Shown one piece after another: positions 41,352-52,879 of a stretch of DNA of 64,000 nt (the stretch's first letter is position 1; every line of letters begins with the position of its first letter). This DNA is from Blakeslea trispora (Eukaryota > Mucoromycota > Mucoromycetes > Mucorales > Choanephoraceae), in the NCBI GenBank assembly GCA_025331445.1, contig JAIWNE010000044.1, positions 173,022 through 237,021 on the forward strand, read 5' to 3'. Below the pieces are notes generated by a model. That model did not search any database, had not been told where the DNA came from, and worked only from the letters and a program-made list of their open reading frames with translations. Position numbers and translations under genes: made by a program.

Positions 41352-44300
41352 TTATTTACAACCGGGACAAGTATGAGATCCACAGCCTTTGCATGTTCTT
41401 CGCTTGGCTACATTTATTGTAATGTTAGATGGTCCTGCTACTGTTGTTACTGCTGCCAAGTTGGATGTTCTCACATCAGCAGTTCTGTGGAAATTGGGCT
41501 GCAGCATTCGTGGGACTAAGCCTGATAGTAAAGGCTATTGTTGATGAATTTGAATGCGTGGTATGCTAAAAATAAAAGGTATATTTTGTGTTTCGAATGG
41601 TAACACAATAGCAGGAGGAACAGAAGTTGGGGCAGGCATAATCAACGGTGATTCAGGTATCATGACATTACCTACTGTCACAAGAAGGCTAGGTATACGA
41701 GCTTGTTCAGTCTGCATAGGCGCATTTACGGATCTTTGTTCAGTTATAAATGTCTCAATGATACCATAATGAATGCTGTTGGTTTTCTTAGCCGCTTCCT
41801 GCTCTTTCCAGTGACCAAAGTGCTTCTCCAAATGCTCTGGCGTCTTGTAGAAAATGTTCTCGCCATTTGCATGGGCATTCCAAATGGAAGCAAATTTCTG
41901 AAAATCAAAGCTATGAATATTTAAAAGCTGCTCGTTATACAGCCGAGAAAACAAAAACAACTCTTCTAGTGTATGCACCGCAATAACAGCAAATCTGGTC
42001 CTTTGAGCATGAGCAACGTAAGTATATCTGGCATTTATCGGACGAATTGTTGAACCGACAGACAGATGCACAGTATCTTCTCTCTTTGGAATGGTCAAGT
42101 CTGAAAATCCAGAAGCAACCGCATTATCATTGCTACTTTCAATGCCAAGCTTTCTCATTTCGTCTTTAGGAAATGGACAAATTCCAAAAATTTCTTTTGA
42201 ACCTTGGTAATGCAAAGCATTAATATCAACGGATATATGCTGCTTTAGATCACTGATGCCAAGCTTGCTTCGTAACAATTGGATATGTTGTACTAGCCAT
42301 GGATCATAGTGACCTTTATGAAGACGACTGCATCGATTGGCAGTTCCAACGTCAATATTGTGGCGCAGTCGATATTCTGTCAACATGGCATCTGCCAATT
42401 CAGGTCCTGCTCCAAACGAGCTAAACTTTCGAATCAAGTTTTGATGGACACCACCCTCAAGGGAGTTAGTGCCTCTTACACATCTATACAAAATAAGGCC
42501 AAGTTTGTCTTTTTTGCCAGTCTTAAAACAGAGCTGAACTCCTGGGGGATCAGAGGCGTGCCCTAACTCTACAGTTCTAAGAACACTTAAAGCCTGTTTC
42601 CAAGAAAGCTTGTCAAACAAAGGTCTTGAAGACTTCGAGCACTTCAGTGGTCCAAAAGACAAAAACAAAGACTTCAACAGCGGCAACAACTGCTCAGGAG
42701 CAGGAACTTTTCTTCTAACACGCTTCATAATCCAGGATCTGTCATACTTCATCTTTACTTCCCATGAAGATCCATTGTTTTCGAGTGCTTCTGCTACAAT
42801 CCTTTATCTTCTTCATCCAAGACAAAAAGACTGTCACTGAATCTACGAGTAAATTCTTTGTACACAGTGTGCTTTTTGTAAGGCTTGATCATGTCCATTA
42901 GATGGAATATGTCCTTCACTACTCTTGTACGAACTATGCAGGTATCAGCTTCATCATTATTGCTTGAGCTTAAATTATCATTTAAAAATGCTTTGTAGCC
43001 AGTAGAAAAGCTTCCCTTGTCTACCATCGCCGTGTCTTCTCCAAACATAACTACGAAAGCTTCGTCAACCTCACTATCGGTAGCACTCCGATCGCTTGCG
43101 GATTGAACATCAACGCTTTGCTGAAAGGAGGCTGTAAGATTTTGCTCGTTGTTGCTAGATTCATCTATGCATTCTACATCTTGCTCGGCTACTGTTACAA
43201 GGTCCTTCATTGGTATACTCAATTCAAAGGGAACTGCACCAAAAGAGTTGAGAGGCCTTGGGTTCCCAGTGATTGTACCTGAGTTCGAAGCAAAAAGAAA
43301 TCCTGGGAGCTTAACACATAGTATGTTTACCTTGACTACACCTTGATTAGTGATGTCACTGCAAACTTTACCAAGCGCAACTACACTCTTTGCTTGCCTA
43401 GGCTTATAAGCTACACAAACACCTGGAAGACAGCTTCTAGAGCTTATTCTAGTACCAATCTCCGGTTTGTCTCTTACAGCATTGTATATAGCCATGCTTG
43501 CCCAATCATCAATGGCAGCATACTCAATTTGTTGGGCGGACAAAGGTGAAATGCCCCAGTTTGAAAGTCGCTCATCTTTCTTGATCTTCATTCCAAGAAC
43601 TTTGAACGCAATTTTGGTCAAAGACATTTGACCATTTGTAATGCATTTTCTTGCAGAACAAAAGGAGCCAAGCTCAAGAGCACCACGACACATAAGGTGA
43701 TAACCTCGATTGATTCTTCCGAGATCGCCGCCCACTTGTCTTCCCACCTTCCTGATAGTTGCATCTCTCAGAAATGCTTGGAAATAAGGAGGCAATTCCT
43801 GCCATGATTGGTCCAAGTGAATTACCAATACCTTGTTCTTGTAGGCTACTTGGACAACATCCACCTTATCTCCAGTAGAGAAGGGTACACATTCAGCATC
43901 AAACCCAACAGCCTTATCTTCATCATTCTTTAAATCCTCAAGAAGCTGTCTGAAATGACTATTGATAGCTTCATAATCACGAGTGACATAAATAGCTTCA
44001 ACAGTTTCAGGCAACTTCAAAAAATCAGAGCCTTCGTCAACAGGAGATGCAACAATGTCTGGTAAGGCTTGTACCTGATGCTTTAGAGATTCAAAAACGC
44101 CCTCCAAGAAATTTTTATCACCTTTTACATTATCCGTAAAGAAAGCAATTGGCAATTCATGGCCATACAAAGAATAGCCTTCACGCATTTTCTCAAAGGA
44201 AAAGCGAAGATAACTCAATGCTTTTGAAGGCACCAGCATTTGTTGCACTATCTCTTCATATTCATTCGTTACTGTATAGAGTGCAGTAAAAATACTGGCT

Positions 44301-45576
44301 TCATTGATTTTCGCCATGTGCTTGGGAAACTTAAAGGAATGATCTCCTTTCAAGATCTTTCCATCTAAAAGCATCATGTGCTTATCCATCTTTGGTCTAA
44401 GAGTCTGAATAATAGCAGTGTACAAAGTACGAACATATGTACCCGAAGGCACAAATCCTGCATATTGCATCTGATTCTCAAAAGAAGAAAAAACATCAGG
44501 CTCAGTGTTAAGAAAGTATCTTGCAGTACCGCTTCTTTTTCTGTAAACAGAAAGCAAATACTGAAGCTCTATGCGATCATGGCGAAGATGGTGCAATTCA
44601 ACAAGAATCTTCTGAAAACGCTCAGGCCCAACAGAATTTTGAATGCATGGTCTCAACAAGTCAGCAACAGTCTTAGGGACACCTCCTCTGTGTGTCAAGA
44701 TAGCAGGGAATTCAAACTGAAGCTCATAGGGTAGCTGTTTGATGACTTGACTATCACGACCGTTGATCGTTTTTCCACAACCAGACGATAAACATCTATA
44801 TCTTATTGACATAAGATAGAAGCAGCTAGAAAAGAATACGTTAAAAGAAAATAAAAAACATGATCTGCATCTTACCTATCAATATCAACAATTCTTCTTG
44901 CATGAGGCTGTTTGTTGAATCCTTTAGTCTCCATTTTTGATTTGCAACAAGGACAGTGAATTGCAGCAAGCCCTTCACTAAGCAACAAATGAGAAATCCG
45001 CAGAAATACTCGGGGGTGATAAAAGGATTCAATTTTCTTGTTTTGCTTAAGCATAAAAAATGGCATCATGGGCTCTATCCAGAAAGTGCCTCTTGCGTAT
45101 TCTGAGGGATAATCTTCCCGAGAGAGTCTGCTTTGGATACTCTCCAAGTAAAGTGAAATAGCACTTTCTTCGGGCAAACTGTCAGAAATAAATTCCTCGA
45201 TATCTTCTTCAACATCTTCTTCGAGAGCTTCTGCTTCAAATTGTTCGTTCTGCTCATGCTCTTGTTCTTCAGTTGTCAAAGCAGTACCAATAACGTCACT
45301 CTCTGAATAGTCAGTGACCTGTTCAAATATTTACATAAAAATTTAGCACAAATATCAAAACTATAGCAAGCTCATTCTACATACTACTTCTTCTACAGAA
45401 GATTCCACGGCTTGTGATGCTGAAGCTGATGGCAAGTCAACATTGTTTTGAATGCAATTGAAAGCATTCTGGATCGTTTGCTGGCTGCTGTCAAAACCTC
45501 TGGTGGCAGAAAACCTACCAGTGCTAAACTGTCTAGCAGAACTTTTAGTTATCTTGTGCTTTTGATTGCTTTTCAT
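41352..45576 (-). pseudogene. Transposase with embedded DEDD 3'-5' exonuclease domain, four or more pieces
   Basis: Exon 1 45576-45388 (MKSNQKHKITKSSARQF), exon 2 45318-44876, exon 3 44795-42794, then after one frame change near 42795 the rest to TAA at 41352-41354. Order: acidic region; CPCCKSK...CLSSGCGK zinc pair; transposase core with Asp in MLLDGKILKGDHS and Asp in PIAFFTDNVKGDKNF; a WRN-like exonuclease with GFDAECVPF, VGRQVGGDLGRI and EYAAIDDWASMAIYNAV (Asp, Glu, Asp, Asp); then RCVRGTNSLEGGVHQNL, probably the third catalytic residue (Glu); and a C-terminal CKGCGSHTCPGC knuckle. A TAG at 41535-41537 (from CAG) interrupts the last part. The exonuclease may trim donor or target ends. Two defects make this copy a likely pseudogene. 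Confidence 0.75.
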
Positions 45577-46811
45577 AATTAGTAACAGAAAGTCTATATG
45601 CATTCTTCTCCAGCAATACAAGAAACCAGTATATCTGAAGTCGAAATTTCAAAACCAGGTGTTAATAAGAAGAATAATTGGTTAACTTCAGCCAATCAAA
45701 ACTGTTATTAACACCGGAATTTCCCCCCAGGAATGTCAGGTCCGCCAAAAAAAATCGATTTTTTGCTATTCTTCTGAATTTAAATTATCCAATATCCAAT
45801 AATATCTTTTTAAAAGTTAAAATTCTGTCATACGGTTTCTGTAAATTTTATGACTATGACAAAATCAAAATTTAGTCATATTTACATACTACCGAGAGTT
45901 GGTGGAGCCAAATCGTATGACAAAATCGAGGTTATGACAAAATCAAGTATGACAAAATCGAGGTCTGACTGTATTTAGATAGAATATATAATCAAGCTCA
46001 AAGCAAAAGACTATAACAGGCAGTACTTAACTTTGTTATCATCATTTGGTCTTGAATTGATCTATAATAATTTCATTGTGCAATACTAAAGTTTGGAAGA
46101 TAGAAGCACATCTTTTAACAATATACCTACCGTACCTTATCTTCTAAATTGTTGTATACAGCCTACATTCTACCCTATCTGAGTTATAATACAGACCTAA
46201 ACGTGCTCACGGCTCTACAGTTATAACTGGCTATAGCTTAATTGACATCTAAACTCAGTCTAAAATAAAAGATCGGATCACACTTCATTTGTATCAAGTA
46301 CACTTGGATTGAAGCACAAATAGTGAATTATGGTTTATACACAAGAGGTACTCACTCTTTATCCATTACACCAGAAATAAGCTATTATCCATGTCACTCA
46401 GTTAAATTAAGGATTGTTACTCAGTCATCGTAAAAAGTATAAATACTAAGCACATATTTGAAATAAACGCGGATCAGATTCAGATCTATCTTTTTTGGCC
46501 GTTCTGGTTCTAATCGATTTTATTTGTCTTCACCTTTTTGTTATATTTTGCGCGTGTTATATTCTACGAATATAACATAAATGTTCTTATTCTTTTGCCA
46601 ACACTAGACTTCTTGGTGGCCTCCAGTAATAATACATTAGTTATTAATCTATTGTATGTGTGTATGTTATTGTTGCATAAAGTATTTTCTACCTTTTGTT
46701 GAAGGGCACCCCCTTTTTCTTTGAACAGGAGTGTCAACAGATTTGTCCACTACATACCGGGGAAACCAAATTAATGAATGATTATTATGAAGAATAAAAA
46801 ATACGATATAC
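45577..46811. other. Non-coding with a pogo-type terminus and LTR-like debris
   Basis: 45840-45980 carries TATGACAAAATC repeats and ends GGTCTGACTG-TA (see separate entry). 46440-46560 has TATAAATACTAAGC and AATAAACGCGG, like LTR promoter and poly(A) signals. No gene. Confidence 0.45.
45840..45980 (-). repeat. pogo-type terminus with subterminal TATGACAAAATC repeats
   Basis: Reversed it starts TACAGTCAGACCTCGATTTT with GTCATAC, and the GTCATA unit recurs at least five times. An inverted relative stands at 30126. No transposase of this family is seen between, so these are probably two separate remnants or MITEs. Confidence 0.6.
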
Positions 46812-47276
46812 CTTCAGCATGGTATTGCATATGGCTCTCAACAAAAGGGTGCTCTATACTTGGATCCAATGCGAGAAGTGACAAATCTGAAGACACATCC
46901 CTATGAGTAGAGCATTAGTAATTTAAATAAGCAGAAGTAAACACGTGTATCTTACGATTCATGATGATCTATTTCATTATGTTCTTCTTGTTCTTGCTCT
47001 CCTTCTTCTTCTTGCTCCTCTTCTTCTTTTTGCTCTTCTTCTTGATCTTCTTCTTCTTGCTCTTCTTGGTCAAGTTCAACCAAAAAGTCTTGAGAAGAGC
47101 GGTGCCATATTCTCATTAAGAGCATCTTGGCTCCCCAACGACCAGCGCAAGCAGCAAGAGGCCAGAAGGGTGCTGCTCTCTCCTCAAGCCGAAGCTCAGC
47201 CTCTTCACGGATACTTGATGGAAGCTTCGCATAGCTTGTCTTACTATTGAGGAGGCCGTGCTTCTTTTTGATGTTG
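46812..47276 (-). pseudogene. Unrecognised multi-exon gene interrupted by the Tc1 element
   Basis: Removing the Tc1 and one TA joins CCACAG-ATGTA (51349 side) to CAACATCAAAAAG (47276 side). This gives an exon beginning MYNIKKKHGLLNSKTSY that continues KLPSSIREEAELRLEER and PFWPLAACAGRWGAKML, then a long Glu-rich tail (QEEEQKEEEEQEEEG) to 46963. An intron GTAAGATAC...CATAG leads to a last visible exon, 46900-46812 (DVSSDLSLLALDPSIEHP). CCACAG looks like a splice acceptor, so earlier exons may lie beyond 51350. I do not recognise the family, and it could itself be part of an older element. No intact product is possible with the insertion. Confidence 0.5.
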
Positions 47277-47445
47277 TACAGTGACTGGAAACTGAAATTC
47301 GTATTTTTTTCATGATTAAAACTCAGCGTTAAAGATGTACAAACTAAAAGACACATTAATGATCCAAGACGATGTCCAATTGAGCTCTGTTTTTTGTCAT
47401 TGATTGTTTTTGTAGTTTATTTTAATAATATAAAAAAAAGCGGGA

Positions 47446-48432
47446 CTAGTACTTGGTTGTACCACCTTTGGCATCAATGACAGCTTGACAGCGGTCCTTC
47501 ATGCTGTCCACCAAGCGAACAAGTAGATCACTACTGATCTTGTTCCACTCCTCCAGCAGCAATTCCTTCAAGTCTGCAGTGTTATGGACAGCATGACGCC
47601 TGCTTGCTATGCGCTGCTCAAGAGCCCACCACAGATGCTCAATGGGGTTCAAGTCTGGACTTTGTGCAGGCCAGTACTCAAACCCTTTCATCAAGTGGCG
47701 GCTCTTCCAGAGACATGCAGAAGCTCCTGTGTGGCACGTAGCCCCATCTTCTTGGAACAAGAAGCGTTTGTCCTGCTGTGCTTGGGTTTCCAAGTACCAG
47801 GGTTGAAGTTTTTCTGATAAAATTTCAACATACTTCTCCTGGTTCAAAGTGCCTTCCACAAACACAAGAGGACCAAGACCGCCTCGCCAAAAGCAACCCC
47901 AAAGCATCACACTACCCTTACCCCACTTAGTGGTGGGTACGGTAAACTCCTTCTTATACCTCTCACCTTGGTGTCGGAGCACTCTAACACCACCATCGGC
48001 TCCTTCAACGGTATAGCGAGACTCGTCAGACCAGACGACATCTGCCCACTGGTCTGTTGTCCAATCGACATGTTCCTTTGCCCATTTAAGGCGAAATTCC
48101 TTGTGCTTCTTCGTCAAGGCAGGCTTATGGGCTGCATAATAAGATTTGAAGCCCAACTGACGAAGATAGCTAACGACAGTCTTTCGACAGACTGTCACCT
48201 CCAACTTTTCCAGCTCGTGACTGACACCATCAATGCTCAGGAAAGGGTTGTGGGTTACAATCCTGTTCAGGTGTCTCATTGTTCTTTCGTCAGCTTTGGA
48301 TGTTGAGCCAGGAGGAGCGCTGGGCAAAGGTGTATCTCTTTCTTGGATACGCTTCACGATGCTGGTTACAGTCGTGTAAGGGATCTCCGTTAGGCGTGAG
48401 ATCTCTCTCATGGAATGTTTAGCGTGATTCAA
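47446..48432 (-). CDS. Tc1 transposase (DD34E), start codon separated by the nested insert
   Basis: 328 residues are open here. The frame extends upstream through ENKSSRGKYNKREEKIYWL to the insertion point at 48493; the true ATG (51239-51237) lies beyond the insert with only two more codons. HTH part: HSMREISRLTEIPYTTVTSI. Catalytic Asp in VVWSDESRYTVEG, Asp in FLFQEDGATCHTGA, Glu in SPDLNPIEHLWWALEQ. All present with normal spacing. An internal ATG at 48432 would remove most of the first HTH helix region only in part, so residual activity cannot be excluded. Otherwise no stop or shift. Confidence 0.9.
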   Translation of the reverse strand: MNHAKHSMREISRLTEIPYTTVTSIVKRIQERDTPLPSAPPGSTSKADERTMRHLNRIVTHNPFLSIDGVSHELEKLEVTVCRKTVVSYLRQLGFKSYYAAHKPALTKKHKEFRLKWAKEHVDWTTDQWADVVWSDESRYTVEGADGGVRVLRHQGERYKKEFTVPTTKWGKGSVMLWGCFWRGGLGPLVFVEGTLNQEKYVEILSEKLQPWYLETQAQQDKRFLFQEDGATCHTGASACLWKSRHLMKGFEYWPAQSPDLNPIEHLWWALEQRIASRRHAVHNTADLKELLLEEWNKISSDLLVRLVDSMKDRCQAVIDAKGGTTKY

Positions 48433-48493
48433 CCAATAAATCTTCTCTTCACGCTTGTTGTATTTGCCACGGCTGCTTTTATTTTCGGTAGTA

Positions 48494-51232
48494 ACGTGCC
48501 TCTGAACTTAAAACTACAAAAATATTGTTAATATTCAAAAATCTTCACATAAAAACTTTCATATAAAAAATAAAAAACTGAGTGTATAACTCTGTTGAGA
48601 AAACGTTTTTGAACACGATGATCCACTCAGTTTCTGGAATTTCATATAAAAGTTTTCATGTAAAGGTTTTTGAAAGTTGATCGGTTTTTCAAAATTTAAG
48701 CTGGGGAGATATAGAGGGGACCAAGGAAATGAAACAGGTCAATGTACTGCTAAAGATTTGAAAGACCGTTATGTATGTTTGTGTAACAAATGGAAGCCAA
48801 TAAAAACTGTGTCTAGCAATTTTTGTGTTCCCTTCAGATTATGGTGATTATTTTTAGGAACTGACATCCATATAGCAAAAGTTTTCCTTTATCCAACTTA
48901 TTATTAAATATGCCCTTCCCAAGCAAAAGAAAAGCAAGATTCAACGCCCAGAAAAAGGACGCTAAAGGAAAATTCTTGAAAGAGAATGTTCCTGAAGTTA
49001 TTTCTGAAGAAGTAATTGAAATCAATGAAGATTGGGAAACTTTGGGTGGTGAAATGGATATATCAGCCCTTTCCCGCCTTACAGATAGTGTTTCCTCTGG
49101 TGAGAAGAGAAAGATCCACTACACTAAGGACTCTAGAACCACAAAGTGGAGAAGAAAAGTGGAGTCCAGCAAGGTAGACCCCAAATCTACCTTGTTCAAC
49201 TTTGGTATCACTGTTGTCAACAGTGATACCCAGGAACAAAATGAAGACGATGAGCAGGATGCTGAAGATAGGCTGACCCATCCTAAGAGGGAATTGATCA
49301 AGATCAGCAATTGCATTGAATTGTTGCGTGAGCAGGTGAAGCCTGAAATGAACCAGAGAATGGAAGGTAGCTCAGTAGGTTCATACAACCAATGCCGCTT
49401 GTACTCTGTTCTCATTTACTTTGAACTTCGTTTGGAAGGAATAAAGATGGGCAAGGCATCCCAGAGAGTATCTAAACTTTTCTGGCCAAGTTACTCTAAG
49501 GATGCCCGCTCAAGAAGCATCATGAGTTGGGTAAAGGAATACCTTGAGCACAATAATCTCTCCGATCATAGCCAAGGTGTTCACACCAAAAGGCAATCCT
49601 TCTTGAGTCACAACGACGTAAAGATGCAAGTCGTAGAGTATATGCAGAGAACAAAGCCTGCTGAAAGATTGCTTGTGGCCATCAAGGATTTCATTGAAAC
49701 TAAAGTAATCCCTTCTTCTTTGGGTGTGCCTGGAACTGTTGCCATCTCTACCATCAGCAAGTACTTGCATGAATGGGGCTACTCTTATGGCAACAAGAAA
49801 GGCCTCTTCTTTGATGGACATGAAAGAGAAGATGTGGTGAAGTACGGAAAAGAATGGGCTCTACGAATGGTAGACTACATGCATAGATCCGAGTTTTACG
49901 AGGGAGATCAAGAAGAAAATGTTTTTGAACCAGTTCTTTTGGAGGGTGAAGAGAAGGTTGTATTCGTCACTCATGACGAATCAACTTTTTACGCCAACGA
50001 TGGCAAAAATGACATTTGGAGTTTGGAAGGTGAATCTTTCATCCGCAAAAAGGGGCCTGGATCCTCCATTATGGTAAGTGAATTCCAGTGCCCCTGTCAT
50101 GGGACGATGAAGTTGGGTGGATGAACCTCCCGTAAGCTTTTCAAAGCTGGAGAGAGTAGAGACGGTTGGTGGACTCATAAAGACATGGTCTCTCAGCTGG
50201 ACTATGTCATTGGGCTGTTCGAAAACTTACATCCTAACTGCCGAGCTGTATTCCTGTTTGACAACAGTTCAAACCATGGTGCTTACAGTGATGACGCATT
50301 GGTTGTAAGTCGTATGACTCTCAACGAGAAACCATGGTCTCTGACTGATAAATATCAGTTCAGAGACACAACCGTCAAACTCTCGACCGGTGAGCTTCTT
50401 CATCAGTCATTTTTTTATGAGAAAGAAATCTCTTCTCATGACTCAAAAGGTAGACCCAAAAACAAACGAGTCAGATATTTTAAAGGTAAATAGCACATGT
50501 ATTTCCGAAGCAAACTCTTCTAACATCTTTACAATAACAGGAATCAAACGAATTCTTGAAGAACGTGGCCAATGGCTTGGTGACCTTGAAGGCAAGGTAT
50601 GGAAACTTCGTTGTGGTGCTGCTGAGCCAGGTTTGAAGTCTATGTGCTGCGCTTCCCATTTCCTGGGAAGTAGAGTGGATTTTGCAGCTCAAAAGACTGC
50701 TTTACAAGAAGCAGTAGAAAATGCTGGTCACGTTTTCGAACTTTATCCAAAATATTACTGCGAATGCAATTGGAGACGCATTAAGAATTGGCCAAGAGAG
50801 AGGCTAGATTGAGATGTGATGACACATTCAAGTCTCTCGAAAAGAACATCCCCATGTTTTTGGACAATGCAGGAGATGTCAAGAAAATACGAAGATTTTT
50901 TCAACGTTGCATGAACTATATCGAAGCATATAGTAAGCACGACGATGGCAGAGAAATAGCAAAGGAGTTGAAGAAATTTGTAAAAAAAAAGTATTTGTCC
51001 CATAGAAAAGTGAGAGCTCCTCAAGACATTTAAAAGTTAAAAAAGAAAAAAATAAAACACTTGATGAAGGATTGCTCTCAATTGTGATATTTAATTATGC
51101 TGCTCAAAGAAAAGAAATCCCCAAAAAGATTGACAGGTCGTATGATCGATCCATACCAAAAGCAAAAAAAAAATGAGTCCTCAAAAAATGAAACAATTTC
51201 TTGTTTTTGTGGTTTTAAGTTCAGAGGCACGT
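48494..51232 (+). mobile_element. DDE element nested in the Tc1, TA target duplication
   Basis: TA at 48492-48493 and 51233-51234. The ends read ACGTGCCTCTGAACTTAAAA on both sides (reversed on the right), with a matching stretch to about 29 bp. The element is 2739 bp and encodes a transposase related to that at 53929-56342. The insertion lies 7 nt after the A of the Tc1 start codon. Confidence 0.92.
48910..51033 (+). pseudogene. DDE transposase of the nested element, two exons, broken
   Basis: ATG at 48910. Exon 1 runs to 50485, then an intron (GTAAATAGC...ATAACAG) to 50540, and exon 2 to 51033. HTH-like and variable N-terminus, then VTHDESTFYANDGKN (Asp), KKGPGSSIMVSEFQCPC, VFLFDNSSNHGAYSDD (Asp) and ELYPKYYCECNW. 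The Glu segment, which reads NWIERHW in the sister copy, is lost to small deletions near 50775-50790 that also shift the frame. TGA at 50122-50124 breaks the frame earlier (probably from CGA). The motif order DES, DNS..H, N-(I)E fits IS630/Tc1-like DDE enzymes. No activity expected. Confidence 0.85.
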
Positions 51233-51347
51233 TAGACATGTTTGAATTGAATTGTTTTTTGTAAAAGAATGGAATGTTTATTATGATCATCATCATGATA
51301 GATATGCTTAATTTAATGCCCGAACGAATTTCGATTTCCAGTGACTG

Positions 51348-51860
51348 TACATCTGTGGAAAATAGGAGTATACAGAACAAAAGACAAGTGAGTACTTTGA
51401 TAATCCTTTTATTCTGATAAAGAGAGATGATTTTCTATCTAGTAAAATTACAATGGCTATTTATACAAAATGATTTGAGATTGGTTTATCCGAGTATTTA
51501 AACTGAGAGTAAATATAATAGTTGATGAGTAAGTCTTTAGGACTCGCTTTGGTTATAATAATGGTTATTGTTATTGATGTCTGACTAGTTTGGAAGTACT
51601 GGACTCACTTGATTGGATCAATCAGGAAATTGATCTCAGCTGTCATTTATAATTTCGTATGTAATTTATCTGAGTCGTATTCAGTTTGAGTCTGAATACT
51701 TCTACTACATTTCAGGATGAGTCCCTTAGTCTTTTCTTAACTAAGTAATAATTCTCTTTCCGCGATTGCAGTTCTTTTAATAGACTACTTCTTTAGTAAT
51801 GACAATCTTTTTATAGATTGCTTATATCAAATATGGTGCAATCACCACAACATCAAAGGG
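51348..51860. other. Non-coding
   Basis: AT-rich sequence adjoining the Tc1. TCTGTGGAAAATAGG at its left end, read on the minus strand, gives the possible splice acceptor for the interrupted gene. No ORF. Confidence 0.4.
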
Positions 51861-52258
51861 TTGAGCAGGCCTACGTTAACATTCTCCTTGCAGTAGGCCT
51901 TGAACTCGTCCTCTGACAACACCCTTCCAAGAACTCTCTCGGTTAGCTTGCGATAGACATCTTAACCAAAGTTTCTTGTTGAAGTAACTTCCTTCTTTAG
52001 GATGCCTCTTAGAGGACTCAAATTGTTCAAAAACAGGCCGTTGCTTGTGGCAGGCAGAGCAGGAGTGGACGCGTTACCCGCTACAGAAGTCAAAACGTTA
52101 ATCTCATTTCGTAATAACGTCACCTCTTCCCGCAAGTGTTGATTTTCTTGAGCAAGCTTGTCAAGTTTTAAAGTCATGATCTGACATTCGTTCATGAATG
52201 TTCTTTGCAATGTGAATTGCATCTGGTTTAAAGCGTTAATAATGTCTTGGTTATTCAT
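51861..52258 (-). pseudogene. Small coiled-coil protein with one in-frame stop
   Basis: MNNQDIINALNQMQFTLQRT, then a strong heptad region MTLKLDKLAQENQHLREEV. After LKKEVTSTRNFG comes TAA (51962-51964), and the same frame goes on DVYRKLTERVLGRVLSEDEF, KAYCKENVNVGLLNPLMLW to TGA at about 51837. The second half keeps coding character, so the TAA probably truncates an older gene. I do not recognise the family. Neighbouring LTR-like and pogo debris suggest an element cargo gene. Confidence 0.45.
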
Positions 52259-52879
52259 CTTAAACGAGTAATTTGCGTAGTTCTTTATCGAAAAATAAAT
52301 GAAAAGAAAAGAAAGAAATTTTCACTGTGAGAAAAAAAATTTATTGGCTCTTGTTGAGGACACTCACATAATAAAGCAAAATCATACTTGAAGTAGTGAA
52401 GACAAGGATCTCATTATAGACCTGCTCGCACTGAAAGATAGAAATAGCTAAATAAATGGACATTCCAATTATTGTCACTCTCACACAATAACTATATCAA
52501 AACCATGCTCATAGCACTTAAATCGTATTGCTCCTATATTACAATTATTTTATTTTCTTATTTAAGCTTAGTCGGGATCATAAATCGTCAGGTACAGAGA
52601 AGTCCTGTCAAAAGAAATTTCTTTTCGATTAAATTACCAGTCCTTCAGCAAGATTAATTGTCCGCTTCATTTAAGTATAAATAGGCATCAAGTTCATTAG
52701 ATTATTAGTCCCTTCTTCTATTTTTCATAAATAAAAGTCTATACAAATTCTCACAGAATTTATCCCTTGTTCTTATCGATAATACATTCATATAACAACT
52801 ACCTTTCCAACAGCTCTAAATAAATTGAGTGTAACTACAAAAATGTAATGCTACCAAAAGGATCTTCGTGCAATTGGTA
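52259..52879. other. Non-coding, possible solo LTR
   Basis: TTAAGTATAAATAGGCATCA near 52671 and CATAAATAAAAGTC near 52727 look like promoter and poly(A) signals of an LTR, but I cannot delimit it. Confidence 0.4.

Larger units (their letters stand above)
47279..51347 (-). mobile_element. Tc1-type element (about 1.33 kb) split by a nested 2.7-kb element
   Basis: TA at 47277-47278 and 51348-51349. Ends are CAGTGACTGGAAACTGAAAT and, reversed, CAGTCACTGGAAATCGAAAT. Without the insert at 48494-51232 and one TA it would be about 1328 bp, a usual Tc1 size. It sits inside the gene at 46812-47276. Confidence 0.92.

Noticed and set aside
45840..45980. Right end of the exonuclease-transposase element
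   Set aside because: Its match is the pogo-type terminus at 30126, not a repeat near 41 kb. No inverted partner flanks the exonuclease gene.
46945..47250. Plus-strand Leu-rich frame that could look like a membrane protein
   Set aside because: It is the complement of the Glu-rich exon on the minus strand, which has splice signals and a coherent continuation.
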